A stretch of DNA of 64,000 bases from Axinella damicornis (taxonomy: Eukaryota; Porifera; Demospongiae; Axinellida; Axinellidae), in NCBI GenBank assembly GCA_963931865.1, contig OZ007518.1:2101252-2165251 (forward strand), read 5' to 3'. Shown here one piece after another: positions 46,801 through 59,500 of this stretch. A model generated the notes under the pieces. It worked only from the letters and a program-made list of their open reading frames with translations. It ran no database searches and was not told the origin of the DNA. Numbering within the stretch: position 1 is the first letter of the stretch; each line of letters begins with the position of its first letter. A program made the translations under genes and the position numbers.

Positions 46801-49800
46801 CGGCTACCAGGAGTGCGGTCGCCCCTCGTAATTACACTCCTGGTATAGAGAAAATTGTGCCGCGTAAACGTTTGGCTACTTCTGAATGGCCTACAAAGAT
46901 TCTGACTACACCGTCGTGAGCGCTATGATGCAGTGACACAAAATCAAAATAATTGTGTTGAAACTCACCTTGGTGGTGGAGATACAAGCGCTTTTGTAGT
47001 GCCGTCGGCCGCCATTGCTCGATCGCTCTCTTCGAAGTTCGTTGCCAGTACAGCTCTTACGAAGGCCCCACAAAGATTCTGACGACACAGGTGTGATCTC
47101 ACCGCGCTGGCTAAGTTGTGAGTGCTGTAATAACTTCTTGTCTTCCCTTCGGTCGCCATTGCTCGCGATCGATCGACTGAGCGTGGTTGCCACGTGGCAT
47201 GTGCGTTAATTGGAACGAATTGCAATACTTAAGCCGTACTTAGCTTGCGCTACGGCGAGTCACAACGCAACTGTACTGGGGTTGCAACGCGGCTACTTGA
47301 GAGCACTCTAAATAATTTCTGATCTTCCCTATATAGCTATAGCTATCATGGTACTCGCGTGATGTGTGATAATTGGAACGAACTGTCACACTTAGCTTGT
47401 GCTACCGTTAACCGCGGCTACCAGGAGTGCGGTCGCCCCTCGTTAATATAATATAATTAATGTAAATAACTCGTTCGAGTGATAGGAATGGCGTACGAAG
47501 ATTCTGACTACACCTTCATGATCGCTATCATTCACTGTCCCAACCGTACAATTTTGGTGCAGAAACTCACCTTGGTGGTGGAGATACAAGCGCTTTTGTT
47601 GTGCCGTCGGCCACCATTGCTCGATCGCTCTCTTCGACGTTGGTTGCCAGTACAGTCTTACGAAGGCCCCACAAAGATTCTGACCACACGGCCGTGATCG
47701 CTGTCGTTCACTGACCCTTACATGCCGAAACACACCGTGCTGGCTAAGTTGTGAGTGCTGTAATAATGTCTTGTCTTCCTTTTGGTCGCCATTGCTCACG
47801 ATCGACTGAGCGTGGTTGCCACGTGGCATGTGCGTTAAATGGAACGAATTGCGCTACCGCGAGTCGCAACCGCGGTTGCAACGCGGCTATGATACTTGAG
47901 AGCACTCTAATTTCTGATCTTCCCTATATATATATATAGCTATCATGGTAGTCATGTCATGTGTGATAATAGGAACGAACTGTCACACTTAGCTTGTGCT
48001 ACCGTTTAACCGCGGCTGCCAGGAGTGCGGTCGCCCCTCGAACTATGTAAGGAATTTACATTAGAGCCAATTAACCTTGATGGGATTAGAACTACGTACA
48101 CTACACCAGTGTAAGCAAACACTCTACATGTAGTGTTCCAAAATCCCATGTGTAACAGTGTGGTATATGTAAGATCATTCCCACCTTCTCTTGAAGGTTG
48201 ACATCTGCCTTTGCTATGAGCAGACGATCCACGATTTCACCATGGTTATTCTGACAAGCCACATAGAGGGGGGATGCACCAGTCTGGAAGTGAAGAAAGG
48301 TATAGCTCATGAAGTGTACATGCAGCTACCATATACACCAGCTGGTTTACATGGTCTGTAGTTAACACAATTCATAATCTGGGTTCACTTCTGGATGTGG
48401 GTTGGCATTACGTAGGTAGCTATGAAACAGCACTTGAAACTAAGTGGGTTTCAAATAGGAGCTTACATTACGCCAAATCAAACTGGATGGGAATTTGGAA
48501 TAGAAGTACAGTTGAGCTGTAAGTAGTTCAACTGCTGTCTACTTCACAGAAGTCTAGTAATAACGAGAGTTGGATCTCATGCATGAATTTTGTGAGGCAT
48601 AACAGGGTCGTTAAGGTGCTCTGTCTATAGCCTCGTTCCCAGTCCCACGCCCAGCTTTTCGTCGCTGCTTTACCGTACTAAGCAGCGACGAAAAGCTGGG
48701 CGTGGGACTGGGAACGAGGCTATTTATCGATTACGTCATGCTCACGTGAGGAAATGTACCAGGCCCTCCCCGCTTTACCGTACTAAGCAGCGACGAAAAG
48801 CTGGGCGTGGGACTGGGAACGAGGCTACTCTGTCTATAGATTCACTCATAGCAGTGGATACTTAACATGATAACCACATCAACTACTACGTCACTGTAAT
48901 GACTGATTTGATTGGAGAAGGGACTAATGTGGATGGGTGGATGGCGGAGTAAGATTGATTGACTAGGGGGTACCCTCGGCAGAATAGTACCTACCATGTG
49001 CTAGTCAGCTGAAGGGTGCCTAGGCAAAGGCACATAATCATAGGACAAGCGCCGCAAGAGCAACAGGCTTGTAGGCTCCATTGAAGGTTGACATCTGCAT
49101 TTGCCTTGACCAGATGACCACAACACACAACACTTTCTCTCAACAGTATTCCATTACAGTACATATACCTTCATGATAGCCTCGTTCCCAGGTTCCTCCC
49201 CAGCTTTTTGTGTACAGTATGCGACAAAAAGCTACAGTTCCTAGTCTGGGTTCACTTGTGGATGTGGGTTGGCAGCTATGAATATTGAACTAGGAAACAG
49301 CACTTATGATGGAACTATGTAAGGAATTTACATTAGAGCCAATTAACCTTGATGGGCTAACTACACTACACCAGTATACGCCCAGGGTGGAAACAAACAC
49401 TCTACATGTAATGTTCCAAAATCCCATCGGTAACAGTGTGGTATTCGCAAATCATTCCCAACTTTCGTTGAAGGTTGACATCTGCCTTTGCCTTGAGCAG
49501 ACGACCCACGACACACACACACACCACTTTCTTTCAACAGTATTTCACGGTGCAATGGAGCATGTACACATGTTGATACTAATTCAGTCGGTATGGTATG
49601 TAGGTCATTCAGCATGCGCATGGTATTCTATTGGGCCATCTCTATTTGGGACGTATGGAACTGTGGGACTGGACTGTGGGACTGGTCCGACTGAACTCAC
49701 AGAACGTTGCGCTTGTCTGAGTCGTCATTTTGAGCATCACACAGTACTACACTCCAGTATACTACATCATGCACATAAACTGAATTCGTGGCAGGCAACC

Positions 49801-50537
49801 ATGACTTGATATCAGGCAGTTCCGATAGCCCTTTCTGCCAGTGCATGTGCATCATGAATACTTGCACTGCATCAGCTCATTCCCAGACCGAGATGGGATA
49901 ATGGGACTGGGGATACATCCACATTTTTTAAAAAACTTGGCAGCATAGAAACAGAAGCTACTACATTTGGCTGCATCACTTTGTGTACATGATCGCCTTG
50001 TGTAACCCGAAGTCATCATCAGATCATGGACAAATTTGCACTGAAACAAAGTTGATTACTTGGGTTATGGTAGGACCACGGCAGGCTTTCTACATGGCGA
50101 CAGCTCTGTTGCTAACCCTTGCGTACTCGATATGCTACTATATATCTATGGTGGAAGCTGAATATTTCCCGTGCCATTCCGTGATTCCCTGTGTTCTGGC
50201 TTTCAGAAATGGCGAGCACAACTTTCTGTGAGTGCAGTCCCACAGTCTAGTCCCATCATCCAGTCCCGAGTCCAATCCACCAAATAGAGACAGCAATGTT
50301 TTGGGGCTAGTCCAAAAACTTGTACCAGAGTGATTTGACAAAACAGTGTAAAGCCAGAGAAAGACGTGCTTCCCCTCGTATATTCACTTAACAGACGAAT
50401 GGAACTGGAAATGAGTGGCTGGAACAATGTCTCACTGGTATGGCTGTTCCAAAGGCTTTAGACCGTATTAGCAGCATACATGCAATAATCTATTGCTCAT
50501 TGTTCAGAACATCGGCGAAATGCATTCTTAAGGTTGT

Positions 50538-50573
<36 letters not shown>

Positions 50574-53500
50574 TGTGTCCCTCTGTGTCCACCTAGCTAG
50601 TGTACATTGACGTTACTGACGTGAACTTTTATCCCCAGCCGAATTTGCGCACTGAAAGCAATCAAATACTGGCAGTGGGAATGGCCTGGGAATGAGGCTA
50701 GTATTATCATTTCTTGTAGTAGTGGCTACAATCAAAGCTGGCAGTGTTGTCACAAGGGTTCGATGAAGCATACCACTGAGTTCTTGCACCTTGGGCATAC
50801 ATGCAACAAAAAGCCATTGATGAGACATTGGGACAAGGAGTAAGGTACTCAGGAGCAGATACGCCCTGCTGTAGCCCCTGCACAGTAAACAGACCTAAAT
50901 TGTAATTTGGTCCATAAGCACAGATAACTCACTGGGAAGCCATATATACCATCCCTCTTTCCTAGTAAAAATAGCACTGATCACCTACCCGTACAGTCTA
51001 TCAGATTAATGCGTACCATGTAGTACTATTATGATGCAGAATTACATTGTAAATACAACGGAAGTTTTCATGCACGAAACCTGCATACCAGGCTCTTTTC
51101 TCCACCACTGCACAAGAGACTGGGATCAAGGCTCTGTCACCCTTTCAGTGTTCAAACACAGGAATTGGAATATGTGGATACAGTGTAAATACTAGATGTA
51201 TGCATAGACATTTCCTTCAGTGGGGCTCACTCAGACTTGACTCAAGAAATACTATAATTATGTACAGAAGATTTCCATTTCATTTCACAATCACGAAATG
51301 TAACCGAAATCTGCAAAAATGGCTGTCTGATGTCTGCCACTGCTGTAACATGTCACCAGTTAAATCTCTCTCCACTTTAACATGTGCAAGTGGATCAATT
51401 CTTGGATAAGAAGCCTCCAAGAGCAAAATAAGTTGTTTCTCACCGCTGTCTGAAGGTTGACATCTGCATTTGCTCTGAGTAGGCAGTCCACAATGTCACG
51501 GTGGCCCTTCCAGCAGGCGATGTACACAGGAGTGACACCAGTCTGAAAAAAAGGACAGCATATCATACAATTAATGCCAGCTGTTTCACGTGAGATTGTT
51601 GCCATGACAACACCCACAAAATGTACTGGGCTATTTTGGAGGGTTTAGTTCTGTGATCAGTGAAGCACTTGTCTCATGCCCAGACCCTCTCGTATGCGGG
51701 TCTGGGAATGAGACTAGCTATAGTGAAGCACCTATAACCTGTGGATCAATATCATTAACCCAAACACACTGGTCATCATGTGCATGCACAGCCTCCCTTG
51801 AGCAACCCCAACCCTATTATATTGACAGCTGCTGTGAATTAGCTGCATGGCCACGTTTTCACTAGTTTCTTCTATTATGTACGCATGTGTTCACTATACC
51901 CACGGGTCTGCATACATATACTTGCAACCAACCTTTGTCCTTCCACAGGTAGCAACATCGTTCCGTATCTAGGTCTGAGCGAACGAAGCTGAGGGGTCTA
52001 GTACTCGACGCTCACGGTGGTCATAATAGGGGACTGTCCCCTATTATGGCCACCCATGCAAACCAGGGAACCAAGGGGTTAATTCTTTAAAACTTTAACC
52101 CTGCATTGACCCCCACCCCTACTTGACAGATGGAGAAGATTTCACGGTCCTAGGACATGCAGAGCCGCCACAGGAGCTTATTATATTGTTGTACTGCATT
52201 ATCAAATTCAATACAGCAAGTATAGTAAAATAAACAAAGTTGTTGACAATAAAACTTCCAGTTTTTCTCCGGTTTCTTTTGGCAACGGACAGAACTTACA
52301 AAACTACTCTACAAACAGTCATGGATACCTAGAAATACAAAACGGAGCAACACCACCTGTCTCAACTCAGTAGGAGCCCGTCGCCCGAACATCGCGAGGT
52401 GAGAAAAGTAAATGACCGATTCAGGGCGATATTTCTCCGAGAGCAATAATGCTGACACCAACTTTTTTTGTGCCCTGCGTTACCTTAGTTATACTGCGCA
52501 TGTGCAAGAATACGGGAATCTACCGGTAGTCAGGAATCGGGAATAAACGCAAATGGCCATAATAGGGGACTGGCCATAATTGGGGACTGTACGCTAATCC
52601 AATTCACTTTGCACTTGAGCATCCACATATACTACAATTGTAAAGTGACTAGCAGAGAATGGAGAGCAATCAAAATGCAGATCCTGAACAATTGACCCTG
52701 CTAAGATGAGACATTTGGTAGCTATAGTTGCAGAAGCTGGAACGCAAGCGTACCAGCATATTACAAGAGCAATGTCTCACTTCAAGCAAGCTGATTTGGC
52801 ATACCAGAGAGGAAGCCTACAAACCAAGATGCTAATGACAAGTAAGCTTACGTAGCTGTTACAGTGCTCATCAATGGTACTTGCAAGTTCAGACGGACAG
52901 TGAATAGTTGTAGCTCAACCCCTCCTTGGACAAAAGACCATACTTTCCCCATCACACTAGTGCAGTAGTCACTCTAGTCGCTACATGCACATGTGAAGCT
53001 GCTGAAATTTCTCATTATACCCCTGTACATGTACTGTCTAGTTATTGTAGCCAATTTAGTACACTAGCTGATTATGTATTATCAAATCAGGATGGTCCAT
53101 TATCAGTGATTGTACCTGTGCCAAGTTTGCCCATACACTGGTCACTGGATGCCTAGCTGTGTAGGCTACGTTAGTGGGTACGGTGAACTTCGAATTCATG
53201 AAACTTTTCCACCAAAATGCATTTTCAAGCAATTCTTGAACGTTTTCTCCCACAAAATAAACCCGCTATACAGTATACAAGTACGTTGTACTCCTCTGAT
53301 ATACAAGTGGTGTGTTCTACCGTCAATCCTCTGTCTATAGCTAGCTGTCCTCAAAGTCAATTTATGCAAAGCTCAGGCTGATCCTGATATTGATGCAAGA
53401 AAATAAACTAGTCGCTTTTCTTACTACAAGCGAGAAATGTAGGGCCACGCAAACAGACAACTGCCTGACATTAACAGTTGGCCTCACATCAATAAGAGTG

Positions 53501-56500
53501 CATGTGGTTGTTCAGCAGCAAGGTAGGCATATACACTCCTATACTAATACATCTTGCTAAAGCTGGAACACCCAGAGGGGATCAGTCACCCACTTTTACA
53601 TGTACAAGGTGTATACAAAAGGAAGTACTTACCCTGGTTGCGACATTGACATTGGTGCCACTGTTTGTCAGCAGGATGGCTAGGTCAAGTAGACCATAGC
53701 AGGAGGCCTCCAACAGCTCCACTTCCTGGGATAGAGATATTGGCAGTACAGGATCACCTGACAATGAAGGTGACCTTTAGTAGGCAGGCCAGGATAATTG
53801 AAGCACTATGCAAGTATAAACAGGTTTTTTGTTTACACAATACATTACAAGTAAGGTAGTTAGGGAGGGTGTTATTCTTCTAATGAACTCTGATGGAAGT
53901 ATACCCAACACATGTACATAAACCTGCGGCCATGTATTAGCTAAACTGTTACTGTGGTAAACCTTGATGGTGGGACACTGGTAGAACCATCCACCAACAG
54001 CAATCCTAGTGACCCTGGTCTCGGCCAAGAGTTTGTAGCCGCTGAAATCAGTGATGTTGTCCCATGTACATTCTGAAAACTCAGGGATTGTCTGCCAGGA
54101 GAGAACCAAAGGTTGCTCCACACATCCAGCAAATACGAAAGCTGCTTTAGGCATCCAAAAAAGACCACTAAGGGCTGTGGTAATTCTCTCATAATCAGAG
54201 AGGTCAACCACGTCCTTGTCAACCTCCACAGAAATGCGAATGTTTTTCTGTGAGGAAATGGCTTGCTGTTTAGGTAGTTGAGCGAACAGAGAATGGTGAA
54301 GAGATTGTAGCTGTGAAAGTGGAGCACTGTGGACTGACCTGAAGTCTACCGAGCTTGGCATCTGCCGTACACAGAGCACTAGGTTCCCTTTGCTGTTTCT
54401 AGCCTCAATGAACTCAACAATCTTGGTAGCTGCCATGCTGCAGCCTGAAGTTTCTAGGAGAAGGCCCAGCAGGTCTGGGCTGAGAGAGTTCCAGTGCGGA
54501 GCTAGTCGCCTGAACAGTTCTTGCACTGTCAGAGAATTCTCATAGGAGCGTGGATCAATCAGTGGAACCGTCTTACCTTCAAGTCGGGGAAAGACTAGTG
54601 TGGCTAGAACTTGCTTTAGCTTAGCCAGAGCATTGGGGAACTTGTCCAGCAGATCTATAACTTCATGCTCAAGCTGCTGGAACTGTTGTGAAACTTGCGA
54701 AAAATCTGAGGGATTAGCAGCTGCACTTGGAAGAGGGCTGTGTGCACTCAACGTTGGTGGGTGTTTGTAGTCTGTGTAGAAGATAACAATAGAATTGGTA
54801 ATGTACATCTTTTTCTCAAAGTGACCTACAGGATGGTACTGTGCAATTAATTAAAGTACCACACAGTTGGAAGTCTGGCATGATGAGGAAGGGTTAACAT
54901 TCAGTATTTGTGTCACACAGGCAAAGAATCCAAGTTACACAGCACAATACCAATTATCTATCCACAAAGATCTTGCAGGCCTACAGCTAAGAAACAGCAC
55001 TTCTACAATGAAATTTACTGCGCAAAATTTGGCTAACAGTTAATTAAACCAGTGAAGGGTGACTGACCCTGTAGGTACAAAATCAAGCAATAATGATGTT
55101 GTTTCTTCACAGTGTCTGCCAGTTCGCATGGACACAGATTTAACCTGATGGGGTAGGCCCGAGACGGTGTGTGGGGAGCATGTCACCAGTTATACTCTCC
55201 ATTTCTTTAGCAGAAAATTGCAGGATGGTGTATCGAGAACTGAAAAAAGGAGATTTCAGTGGGCGTGGCAAGATATTGCTATAAGTACAAGCTTCATCGA
55301 ATGCAAAAGTGATTGTGCAGCAAGTCTTTTATGGTGACACGTGCTCTATGTGGGCATACTAAACTTGTAGAGTGTGTACTGTACCTTGCAGCAGCTTCCT
55401 TCCTAGGTGTTCCTGACCAGGGATTGTATCGAGGGTATCACACAGCTTGAACAGTCGATTTGAAGGACAGTAATCATAAAAGAGTCCTCGTAGAATGATG
55501 GATGTCTGAGCGTATCCTGAGTATGTCTCTGCCCTTTCCTTTTCCTCTTCAGTTATAAGAAACTTGTCTAGGAGTTTAGGTAGAAGTCGACTGGGGTCCA
55601 GGTACTGCCATAGGAAGGAGTAGTTGCTGCTAATAACCATCGCACTTCTCAGTCGAAGCTCATGCTCTGGAAGAGCTTCTGCATCATCCTTATGCTCATC
55701 ACCGCTGGAGTCTACAGAGAGAGAGGTAGGGGTTGGAATTATTCTTATGGTATTCAATTCTTAGGCCAGCTGGGAAACTCCACATGAAAGGGCATGATGT
55801 TACACTAAGCATCCAGAAAGTTTATTTTGGAGTGACTATATAAGTTCTCAAGTGAACTGGATAGTCAGGTTGATATCCTTCAAGTATATCTTGAGCTTAT
55901 CCTAGGCATTCTCTTTGATGCTGGATATTGGGGAGGTTCGGTTAGTCCATATGAACCATCCTCTTCAAACCCTCCGGACCATTTGTTGTACTCAGCGTGA
56001 TTCACCATCACTGGTGTGAGAGAAATGTGAAGTAGTCAGATAACCAGTGAGGCTTGAAGAGTGATATAGGATTTGAGGCCATGGGCAGCCGGGCATTGTA
56101 AAGTGGTCATCTATAGTTAGAAAGTCTGAGGGCCACCCGGCATATCTTCCACCCATCTAAACACACACACATTATGCTGACCCTTGGATACTCTGAGTTG
56201 GAATTCTAAAGTGTATCCTATGTAGCTAAAGGTGCAAAATTGTAACTGTCAGCAACCAAGACATCACATTAGTTAACTCTGTGAACGCAGATTCGAATCA
56301 GACCAATAAAATTGTTATTTGACAATGAGTGAAATGTTGAATGGAATGGCGGGACAGGGGCTCCTTACGTTGCACTTCTTTCTATAGCAGTAGCTCAGGA
56401 ATCAGAGAGAGAAGTGGAGCTAGCCTCATTCCCAGGCCGTTTGCTGCTTCATTTTTAGTTGCACATGTGACCTTTGAACCCCGTCAGATAAGCTCATCTG

Positions 56501-59500
56501 ACAAGGGTTCAAAGGTCACATATGCGACTAAAAACGAAGCAGCAGACGGCCTGGGAACGAGGCTAAAGTGGAGCAGTGAAAGCAGGATTAGCTGGAATGA
56601 ATCCAGTGCCTGTGTATGCTGCTGATTTGTAGATCTCTCACATGTTCAAGTACAACTTGAACAGAGTGTGTATATACACCTACCTAGAGAAAGTTCAGGT
56701 GCTGGGAGGTTTCCCTCATCACCGCCTCCAGGCTGTTAAACAGAGAAGGTTATAACGTTAGTTATTAATGCCTTGAAACAGAGAAGGTTATAATACTAGT
56801 TATTTGGAATGCACTGAGGGCCAGTTTCAAATTACAAAATTAATAGCTTCCCAACATCTAGCAAGCAAATGGAAGTCAGATCTCTCGAACCTTTGAAATA
56901 GGACCATTGGAACTGGTGTAGAAAGAGAGACAAGAGTGGAGGGAGGTGGTTTGAGAATGATTACGTGCACGTGACTCCGACTTACCCTTCCTCCATTTGG
57001 GTCCTTCACTTTGCTGACATTCTCCAGCTCCTCTTCATGCAGTGTATGCTCAGCTGCTTGTGATCCCTCCACATCCGGATTACTCTGTTGTAAGATATTC
57101 ATTGCAACAACCAAGCAGGTATTAATGTGTGCTACACTTTAATTCCAACTAAAAATTATCTAAAGAATGTGAGAACAGTTCAAGTTTGAAGTAAGAAAGA
57201 TGAAAGACTATCCCTGCTAGTAGAGTGGACTACTGAAGAGGGCCAAAAGTCAAGCACTATGCAACCGGTAACATCTGTTGCTGAAGAGTTGTAGACTCAG
57301 TTTCAAACACCAGCAATGATCTCATACCTACCTGTGTCAAATTGCCTGCATCCTCATTAACATTTTTATGCACTGGGTGTTCCTCCTTATGGACAACCGC
57401 CAGAAGGTCCCCAGGTGTTTGTACCCAGAGTGAGTTTCCATCATCTTGATCTCTCTGTGGTGAGGATAAAGCCAACACAACTCTAACAAGTAAGTGGCAG
57501 ACATCACCATGACTTAAGGTATGTGTCTGTCTGTCCATACATCAGCACTAAGACTACTGTCAAATGCAGTGGTGAATATTTAGGAAGTTGCAGGAGCAAC
57601 TTTGGGCTTAAGCTCCAATTCAATGCAAAGACTTGCACCCAATTTTGGAGTACATCCTGAATAAGGACCAATGCCAATAAACATTGCTGGTAGTGGAATA
57701 CCGAACGGATTCTCAGCCAGAGCCAAACACTATATATCTAACCAGCAACATGAGATCCATTAACAATTTTTAATTTTGTCATACTCCCTGATCTGTAATA
57801 TACCAGTAAAGGTTCACATGCACCCACTTTTCTTCCAGGGACTGTCTCTTCCTTGACGTTCTCCTCCTCATTCCCAACCTCACGCACCTGTAACCCACCT
57901 AAGTTTCCATCATCAGGATCTCTCTGTTGTGAGGATAGGACAAGAAAAATTTACCCATACTTGTACAGTAGGTGTGTCTACTTTCAGTAACTGGGAAGTA
58001 GACACTCCACGATTTTCTGAACTGCAAGTTAATTTATTTTATTTTCAGACTTAGTGATGTAAGAAATAGCCAGGACCGTAGGAGTAGGTGTGGCAGCCAC
58101 TGCACCAATATTATGCTCGGTCTGTCTAGCAAATTATTCAAGTTTTGCAATTTCATCCCAAGCCAGAAATAATCTCAGATGGTGTAAGATTTAATACAAG
58201 GCTCGCACCAACTCAGGTAAACTGGCATGGGAAATTTGTATTTTGTACAATTCATCAATACTACAAGAAATCAGAGGAACTGTGATTAACATATAAGCAC
58301 ATTACCATGAAAGCCACAATTGTTGGCATGCATGGCTGTAGTCACATGCATATGCTTGTAAAATTGAAAGCCCACACTTACCTTTCTCCCAGGGCCTCCT
58401 TCCTCCTCACAGTCATTGTCATGCAGGAGTGCTTCTACATCGTAGACACACTGGCCAGCAATGGTCACTTGAAGCACTTGGTGCTCTCTAAAGTATGTCA
58501 TGCTTTCCTGGGCTCGTCGTACGGCAAAGCGAGTGAGATGGAAGGGAATCAGAAAAGTTAGTTGAACGCATCCCTTTGCTATCTTGTCTAACAGTAATGC
58601 AGACCGTGGAAGTTTAAGTCGTTGTGCAAGTGACTCCCAAATTTCGCTGATATACTGCAATGTAAAATCTGTGACATCTTTCGCAATCTTGTACGAAAGT
58701 TTACTGAACAGTTCGGGGTCAGGCATTGACTGCTCACACTCCTGCAGCTCGGCATCCAAATAATCTTCCATCTCTGTCACCAGGACAAATCCAGCTAATG
58801 CTTGCTCATATTCGCACACTTCCTCTTTCAATACTTGATCGTCACTAGCATATTCAGTAATGATCGAGCAGAGCACATCGTAGTTCTTGAAATTCAAGAG
58901 ACCGTTGCTTGTCAAGGATGTCAAGATCTTCTCTAGATTTTGTGCGCTTCCCAGGACTTTGCTGAAAAATTCGCTGGTATCAACTGCTTTGGCATCATTG
59001 CTGTCGTCGTCAGGTGTGTAGAGAGCAGCGAGGAATACTAAGAAATTGTCGATGTCAATGTTCTTTCCTTGCAACGCTCTGTGAACCAGTGCAAGCAGAT
59101 GTGCAAACAATTCTTTAATCTTTCGCTGATTTTTTGCTGCAAGGTGGACGGCTTGATGCTTGTGTGGATGCCCAACCCTCAGCCCTACAAGGAACATTTA
59201 TAAAATGGTCAAGCTAAGGTGGACTTCATTATCATCCACACAATTATGTTCTTTCCAATACGTACAATTTCCTGTTTACCTCCTGCATCCTTTTCACCCC
59301 CTTCATCATCCTAACTCTCTATTTCTATCCTCAACTGCTATCAAGGTTTCATTCATCACTTCCCTCTAACCTTTGTCCTCTTTTCTCACCTATAAAATAT
59401 GACTCCTTCAATATGGACCACAAATTAATCACTTAGTGTGAATGCATATATAGAAAAACGTACAAACCCCAAGGTGAGAGTTCCCATAATGGAAGATTCC

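Larger units (their letters stand above)
36755..48040 (-). repeat. 11.3-kb complex tandem array in a gene 2 intron
   Basis: About 20 related units of 0.3-0.65 kb, recognisable by GGAATGGCCTACAAAG-type starts near 36932, 37424, 37901, 38231, 38698, 39210, 40666, 41308, 41831, 42350, 42862, 43395, 43949, 44463, 44970, 45475, 45953, 46255, 46884 and 47485. Units are separated by TTACACTCCTGGTA...TTGTGCCGCGTAA and CTACCAGGAGTGCGGTCGCC, which are inverted relative to each other. On the minus strand each unit holds two related halves, each with ATGGCGGCC and, about 50-60 bases on, GGTGAGTTT. Units near 36.9, 38.2 and 44.4 kb are almost identical over about 480 bp, showing recent copying. Flanks rejoin to a sequence intact at 1661-1688 and 49299-49326. 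Function unknown. Confidence 0.8.

Noticed and set aside
40613..47829. Repeated minus-strand ORFs of 90-143 codons across array units (starting [14 protein letters not shown])
   Set aside because: They run through splice-donor-like sites and both halves of the unit, break in many copies by indels not divisible by three, and resemble no protein family. Only the ATG-to-donor mini-exons are kept as a point of interest.
36755..48040. Array as a CRISPR locus
   Set aside because: Units are 0.3-0.65 kb, internally dimeric, with no short repeat/unique spacer pattern, and the context is eukaryotic.
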